In this document: piece after piece, positions 43,957 to 49,482 of the stretch
Layout: the number at the start of each line of letters is the position of its first letter
Position numbering within the stretch: position 1 is the first letter of the stretch
Assembly: GCA_012729395.1 (NCBI GenBank)
Contig: JAAYDF010000302.1
Span: forward strand, 1 to 49,482
Reading direction: 5' to 3'
DNA: 49,482 bases
DNA from: Phycisphaerae bacterium
GTDB lineage: Bacteria; Planctomycetota; Phycisphaerae; UBA1845; PWPN01
Made by a program: the position numbers and the translations under genes
The notes under the pieces: generated by a model
What the model saw: the letters and a program-made list of their open reading frames with translations, nothing else
What the model was told of the DNA's origin: nothing
Databases searched by the model: none

Positions 43957-44097
43957 CGGGCCGGCATGGTGGCCGACCTCGGTGGCCGATATACTGACGG
44001 CGACTCCGGCGACCTCGGGGCGGCGAGGGCGCTTTGGAGTCCGACTGCCCCACGCGCGGATCGCTAGGGAGATCATGTTGGCAGACGAGCGGACGGA

Positions 44098-46923
44098 ATG
44101 CCCGCACGGCACGTGTTATCCGTGAAGGCGGCGCGTCTGAGCCATAGGCGGATTGGGCTTTGCGACGCGGGCGCGCGGGCGAGACTGGGGGTCGCATTGT
44201 CAGGTCACACATCTCGGACGCGAGCGGTCTTTTGCATACTGCGGATTGCGGCCTGGGTCGGTGTGGGTTGGGTGCTTGGCGGGCGGCTGACGGCTGCCTC
44301 GGTACAGGCCGCGACCGGTGTGCCCAGGCAGGATCGGTACATGGCTTACCAGGCGGTGGAGGACGCACAGGGCGTGATCGCGCCGTGGTACAGGGGTCTG
44401 AATGGGCAATGCGACTTCCGGGTTCGGGTGGCGGCTGAGACGCTCAAGCGATATCCCTGGAAGTTGGATCCAATCCAGGGTCCGCCGGCACCGGACTATG
44501 TGTACAACGGTCGGTGGAAGATCATGCCGGATGGTACGATCATGCCGCAACCGCTGGGATTGTGGGGTAATGGTGATCTTGCCCAGCGGGCTGCGTACTC
44601 CATCTTCGGCTGGGTTCAGTACTATCGGTATACGGGCGACCCGGCGGCGATCGCACACCTGCACTTGCTGGTGGATGCGTTGCTGGCCAATGGGCTGACG
44701 GGTCCGGACCACCCGTGGCCGGGCTTCATTGTCAGCGTCCCGAACGCGGGTGAGCCCTACGGCCAAGCCGACGCGAGCGGCATGATCCAGCTTGATCTGG
44801 CGGCCCTGACCGGCGAGGCGATTCTCCAGGCTTATCGGATCACCGGTGAGCCGCATTGGCTTGCCGTGGTCAAGCACTGGGCGGACCTGCTGGCCGACAA
44901 ACGCGATCGGGCGCCAGAAGGTTCTCCGTGGAACCGCTACGCCAACCCGGAGGATGTATTCTGGGAGGATCAGCAAACCGGCGGCGTGGTGCTGCTGCTG
45001 CGGTTATTCGATGATTTGATTCGTCTGGGATACACGGGGCGCGAAGGGTCGTTGCTGGATGCTCGTGAGGCGGGCTTGCGTTATGTGCGCGAGTCGTTGC
45101 TGCCGAACTGGCTTGGGCGGGATACATGGGCTCGGCATTATTGGGACTGGAACCACAACGTGCAGTGTGAGACGATCAGCGAAATGGCCCCTCGCTATAT
45201 GATGCGTCATCCGGACTGGTTTGCGGGTTGGCGGGCTGATGCCCGGAATGTCTTCTCGCTGTATATTCACCGGGCGTGCGTGCCGGCCGAGTCCGGCGGG
45301 GGTGTCTACAGTGGTGCCTGGGCGTTTCCCGAGGGCCCGGAATGCTGCGGTCGTTCGCTTCAGTATCCGCCGATGCAGATCGGAGCGGCGTTTGCGGAGT
45401 ATGGTGTTCGGGCCGATTGCGAGTGGGCCCGGGAGATGGCCCGGCGGCAATTCATTCTCGCCACCTATGACGCCCATGAAACGGGAGTTGTCGAGGACGG
45501 CTTCGACGGTGGGCAGGTTGTGGCGGACACGTGGCTGCAGTGTGCCCATCCGCTACCTCTGTGGTATGTGCTTGAGGGCATGGCCTGGCTGCCGGAGGCC
45601 CTCGGGGCCAATCGCGAGAACCACATCATGCGCAGCCCGTCGGTGGTGACGCGGGTGAGGTATGATCGCGGTCGGGTAAGTTTCACGACCTTCGATGCCC
45701 CGGCGGAGACGACCACGGTCCTGCGGCTGGCGTTCAGGCCCGATGATGTGATCGCGGACGGTTCGCCGCTGCTTGAGCGGAGCGAGCTGGACGAGGTCGG
45801 TTATCAGGTTCAGCCGCTATCGAACGGCGATTGTATCGTCAGCATCCGCCACGACGGCCGAAGGCAACTGTCGGTCGGTGGCGATGATCCGCAGAAGGTT
45901 GTCGATGACGCGAGATGGACATGGCGTGGTGCGTGGTCGACCGACGAATCGACTGCCGACCAGCAAGGCGTGGTGCGTGCGGCCTCCGGGGAGGGGGCGG
46001 AGGTGCTCTGTGCCTTCGTGGGCAATCAGGTTCGGCTGATCGGCTCGGTCGGCCCTGACGGTGGCCAGGCGGAGATCTACCTTGACGGCGTGCGTCAGCC
46101 TGTGGGCCTGGATTGCTGGAACCCGCATCGCCTCGATGGGCACGTGCTGTGGTACAAGAACGGCCTCGATGCGGGCGAGCATTCGCTGCGGATCGTGACG
46201 ACCGGCAGGGGTAATCCGCTGTCGGGTGGCGGATATGTGCGGTTGGCGGCCGTCCAGTACTCAGCGGCGGAGGGTGACGCGGGCTTTGGTTCGGGCGGCG
46301 GGCCGACGGCGCGCCAGGCTTGGATCTTCGGCTACCCGCGGCGCGAAGACTACGTCGACTCACGCGGCCTGCGTTGGCGGCCGGCCACGGAACTCGTCAT
46401 CCGCGGTGACCAGAAGGTCGACCCCGTTCAAGCGCACTGGCATACTTCGCCGCGGCGTCTGGCGGTCGCGGGTACCGCCGACCCGGTTTTGTACCGACAT
46501 GGTGTGAGCGGCAAAGACTTCATTGCCTATGTCACCTGCGGCCCGGGTACCTATCATGTGCGTCTGAGGTTTATGGAGCACCGGCTGCTCGAGCCCGAGA
46601 AGCGGGCGATGGATATCTTCATCAACGGCCAAGCCGTGGCCACAAACCTTGATGTGGCCGCTACCGCTTCGGGGCGGCCCGCGACCGTCAAACTGGTTTC
46701 GCCCAATGGGACTCGGATCTTCGAGGGGCTGTTCTGCGCGGCGGATCTGGTGTTTGACGGTATCCAGCCAAGCCACGGGGTGATTGCGGTGCGGTTTGTC
46801 GGCCGGGATGGTGGCGATGCCATTGTCTCGGCGATTGAAGTGGGCCCGGGGCCGGGTGGCAACGCGGCAACACCCATGCCGGCGACAGCCCCGGCGCTGG
46901 GCGCACCGCCCAGACGCAAGTAA
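44098..46923 (+). CDS. Secreted six-hairpin-glycosidase-like protein with malectin-like domain
   Basis: A protein of up to 941 residues. After an unusual 40-residue N-terminus and a hydrophobic signal-like helix (about 43-70), residues of about 80-500 look like an (alpha/alpha)6 glycosidase-like barrel (AAYSIFGWVQYYRYTGDPAAIAH, DLAALTGEAILQAYRITGEP). Residues of about 560-720 are beta-rich. A C-terminal malectin-like carbohydrate-binding domain begins near 738 (YHVRLRFMEH, AMDIFINGQAVATN, IAVRFVG). No known family is certain; polysaccharide lyase or glycosidase activity is possible. The true start may be downstream, for instance a TTG near 44196. A basic tail (PRRK) ends the protein. Confidence 0.72.
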   Translation: MPARHVLSVKAARLSHRRIGLCDAGARARLGVALSGHTSRTRAVFCILRIAAWVGVGWVLGGRLTAASVQAATGVPRQDRYMAYQAVEDAQGVIAPWYRGLNGQCDFRVRVAAETLKRYPWKLDPIQGPPAPDYVYNGRWKIMPDGTIMPQPLGLWGNGDLAQRAAYSIFGWVQYYRYTGDPAAIAHLHLLVDALLANGLTGPDHPWPGFIVSVPNAGEPYGQADASGMIQLDLAALTGEAILQAYRITGEPHWLAVVKHWADLLADKRDRAPEGSPWNRYANPEDVFWEDQQTGGVVLLLRLFDDLIRLGYTGREGSLLDAREAGLRYVRESLLPNWLGRDTWARHYWDWNHNVQCETISEMAPRYMMRHPDWFAGWRADARNVFSLYIHRACVPAESGGGVYSGAWAFPEGPECCGRSLQYPPMQIGAAFAEYGVRADCEWAREMARRQFILATYDAHETGVVEDGFDGGQVVADTWLQCAHPLPLWYVLEGMAWLPEALGANRENHIMRSPSVVTRVRYDRGRVSFTTFDAPAETTTVLRLAFRPDDVIADGSPLLERSELDEVGYQVQPLSNGDCIVSIRHDGRRQLSVGGDDPQKVVDDARWTWRGAWSTDESTADQQGVVRAASGEGAEVLCAFVGNQVRLIGSVGPDGGQAEIYLDGVRQPVGLDCWNPHRLDGHVLWYKNGLDAGEHSLRIVTTGRGNPLSGGGYVRLAAVQYSAAEGDAGFGSGGGPTARQAWIFGYPRREDYVDSRGLRWRPATELVIRGDQKVDPVQAHWHTSPRRLAVAGTADPVLYRHGVSGKDFIAYVTCGPGTYHVRLRFMEHRLLEPEKRAMDIFINGQAVATNLDVAATASGRPATVKLVSPNGTRIFEGLFCAADLVFDGIQPSHGVIAVRFVGRDGGDAIVSAIEVGPGPGGNAATPMPATAPALGAPPRRK

Positions 46924-46951
46924 GGTCAGGGCCACTGCTGAGGAAGGAATC

Positions 46952-48354
<1,403 letters not shown>

Positions 48355-48358
<4 letters not shown>

Positions 48359-48975
48359 GCACCGTGAACTCGCCGACGACTCCCGGCACACTCAGACGCG
48401 AACGTATCTTCGTCCTGGTGACGCTCGCGGTGGCTGTGGCGTGGTTGTGGGGTGCCTGGCGGGTAGCAGAGCACGTCAAGCGGATCAACTTTGCCCGGCT
48501 CGTGGGGTCGGCCATGGTCGGCGGGATGGCGGATCAGCCTGGCTCTCAATCACTTCTCCCGCCACTATTGCCGTTGCCGCGTCCGGCGGCACCGGACGAG
48601 TTGGAGCAAGTCGGCCGTCGGCATGCGTTGCAGGAGCAAACCCGCTGGGTCGAGACGGTGATTCATGTGTGGCGCTCGCTCATGAACACGGTGGCCGCGG
48701 TGTTGGCGATTCTGGCGGTCGTCAGTCATGTGACCGGTCGAGGGCGGGCCGTGTTTCTGGCGGCTGCGGCGATGATCCTGGCAAGCTGCGTGGTCTCCGT
48801 AGTGGGGATGCTTCTTCTGGTCGCCCCGGAACGCGGGGGTCTGCCGCCGTTGCGCGGTCTGGCGTATGTGGTGGTCGTCGCGGTACAGTCGGCCTACGGC
48901 CTGGTGCTCCTGGCAGCCTTCGCCCGCCGACCAGGAGTCGGCGCAGACGAACCCGCTTCCGGAGGTGCGGCATGA
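48355..48975 (+). CDS. Membrane protein of unknown function
   Basis: A protein of 206 residues with a helix near the N-terminus (about 18-38), a polar segment rich in Pro and Leu, and three C-terminal helices (about 108-125, 131-155 and 168-190). It starts on an ATGA overlap with fumC and ends on an ATGA overlap with the next gene. I do not recognise a family. The layout suggests a pair of small membrane partners. Confidence 0.72.
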
Positions 48976-49322
48976 CTTGGCGAGCGTTTATCGTCCGGCT
49001 CATCATTTTCGCGGTACCGGGCGTGTTCCTGCTTGCGGGTGGTATCAGTGCTCCCCGTAAGGCCGTGTCGCCGGCGCGAGGTATCGGCGATCTGATCTTT
49101 GAGCAGATCTACCCCGACAATTGGGCGGGGTTGCTGGCTTGTGCGGTCTTGATCTGCCTGCCGGGCGCGTGCTTCTATCTGGCTTCGGAGTGCCTTGCTG
49201 ATCTTCCGGCGTGGAATTTTCATCCGCTGAAGAGCACCCCGGAAGCCATCTGGCGAGCTGTGGGTTACGTGGTGGCGATCCTTGCGGCAGCCCTGGCCCT
49301 GAGGCGTTGGATGGGGTGTTGA
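48972..49322 (+). CDS. Small membrane protein of unknown function
   Basis: A protein of 116 residues with three likely membrane helices (about 7-24, 52-71 and 92-110). The N-terminus MTWRAFIVRLIIFAVPGVFLLAGG could also be a signal anchor. GGAGGT upstream of the ATG and the 4-nt overlap with the preceding gene support the start. No family recognised. Confidence 0.72.
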   Translation: MTWRAFIVRLIIFAVPGVFLLAGGISAPRKAVSPARGIGDLIFEQIYPDNWAGLLACAVLICLPGACFYLASECLADLPAWNFHPLKSTPEAIWRAVGYVVAILAAALALRRWMGC

Positions 49323-49381
49323 GGACGAGGAGTTCGGTGGGTGCTTGCGGCCGGGGGGTGCATCCGAATTTCAGGGGCACT

Positions 49382-49457
49382 GGGTGGCACTGGTCTGTAC
49401 CCAGACCAGTGGTTGTCCGTGTTTGGCCACGGGTCGGAGTACCGACCCATGCCACCC
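49382..49457. repeat. Family B palindrome, copy 4 (branched)
   Basis: Outer stem GGGTGGCA (49382-49389) / TGCCACCC (49450-49457) encloses two inner hairpins: CTGGTCTG-TACC-CAGACCAG and GGGTCGG-AGTA-CCGACCC (49431-49448). The first base of the first hairpin joins the outer stem. The last 160 bp of the window hold nothing else I can support. Confidence 0.7.
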
Positions 49458-49482
49458 TCGATACTTCGCTTTTGGCAACTTG

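Overview
This window is a GC-rich chromosomal segment from what is most likely a member of the Planctomycetota. The evidence is two PEP-CTERM secreted proteins, dockerin-ended surface proteins, a DUF1080 lipoprotein, a CPxC zinc-ribbon membrane protein, an alternative GlmU-like nucleotidyltransferase, many carbohydrate-active enzymes, and palindromic intergenic repeats. The class cannot be fixed from sequence reading alone. I found no rRNA, tRNA, CRISPR array, transposase, integrase or prophage gene.

Region 1 (1-5.8 kb) is the most unusual part. Six copies of a 86-102 bp inverted repeat (family A, arm core TGGTGTCAGGATGATTTT) lie at intervals of roughly 1 kb, one in every intergenic gap, separating single genes on both strands: a PEP-CTERM protein, a zinc-ribbon membrane protein, rbsK, a second PEP-CTERM protein, and an SGNH hydrolase, with a DUF1080 lipoprotein following the last copy. 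I saw no copy in the remaining 43 kb. One copy supplies the last codons and the stop of a gene, and the same copy carries a paired base change in both arms.

Region 2 (5.8-17 kb) is metabolic and housekeeping: a KDPG-type aldolase, a CobS-like membrane protein, a TPR protein tightly followed by holA, a lipoprotein of unknown function, a Tat-exported hydroxypyruvate-isomerase-like protein, a glycerophosphodiesterase fused to a probable beta-propeller, and an RlmI-type rRNA methyltransferase.

Region 3 (17-30.3 kb) starts with an orphan sugar-ABC ATPase behind a consensus promoter, then the translation cluster nusA-infB-DUF503-rbfA, an endonuclease III-like protein lacking the catalytic lysine, hisG (long form), a 1,286-residue TPR lipoprotein, and a YebC-family protein. 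RimP is not next to nusA.

Region 4 (30.4-49.5 kb) is rich in glycan-related and surface proteins: a GH38 mannosidase, a 1,296-residue secreted protein with ten Kre9/KNH-like tandem domains and a dockerin, the GlmU-like enzyme divergent from it, a TMTC-like membrane glycosyltransferase, a sigma-70-family factor with a palindrome over its promoter, a DUF187-type glycosidase with Ig and EF-hand domains, a six-hairpin-glycosidase-like/malectin protein, and fumC followed by two overlapping membrane genes. Together these suggest a heterotroph that degrades polysaccharides and funnels sugars and sugar acids through ribokinase, KDPG aldolase and the TCA cycle.

Two further palindrome families are dispersed in the window: family B (four copies, GTGGCACTG-type hairpins) and family C (two copies, GAGCCGCGACCGTC-type), one of which lies in frame in the 5' end of the large TPR gene. 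Near-consensus TATAAT boxes stand out in this GC-rich DNA and mark several likely promoters.
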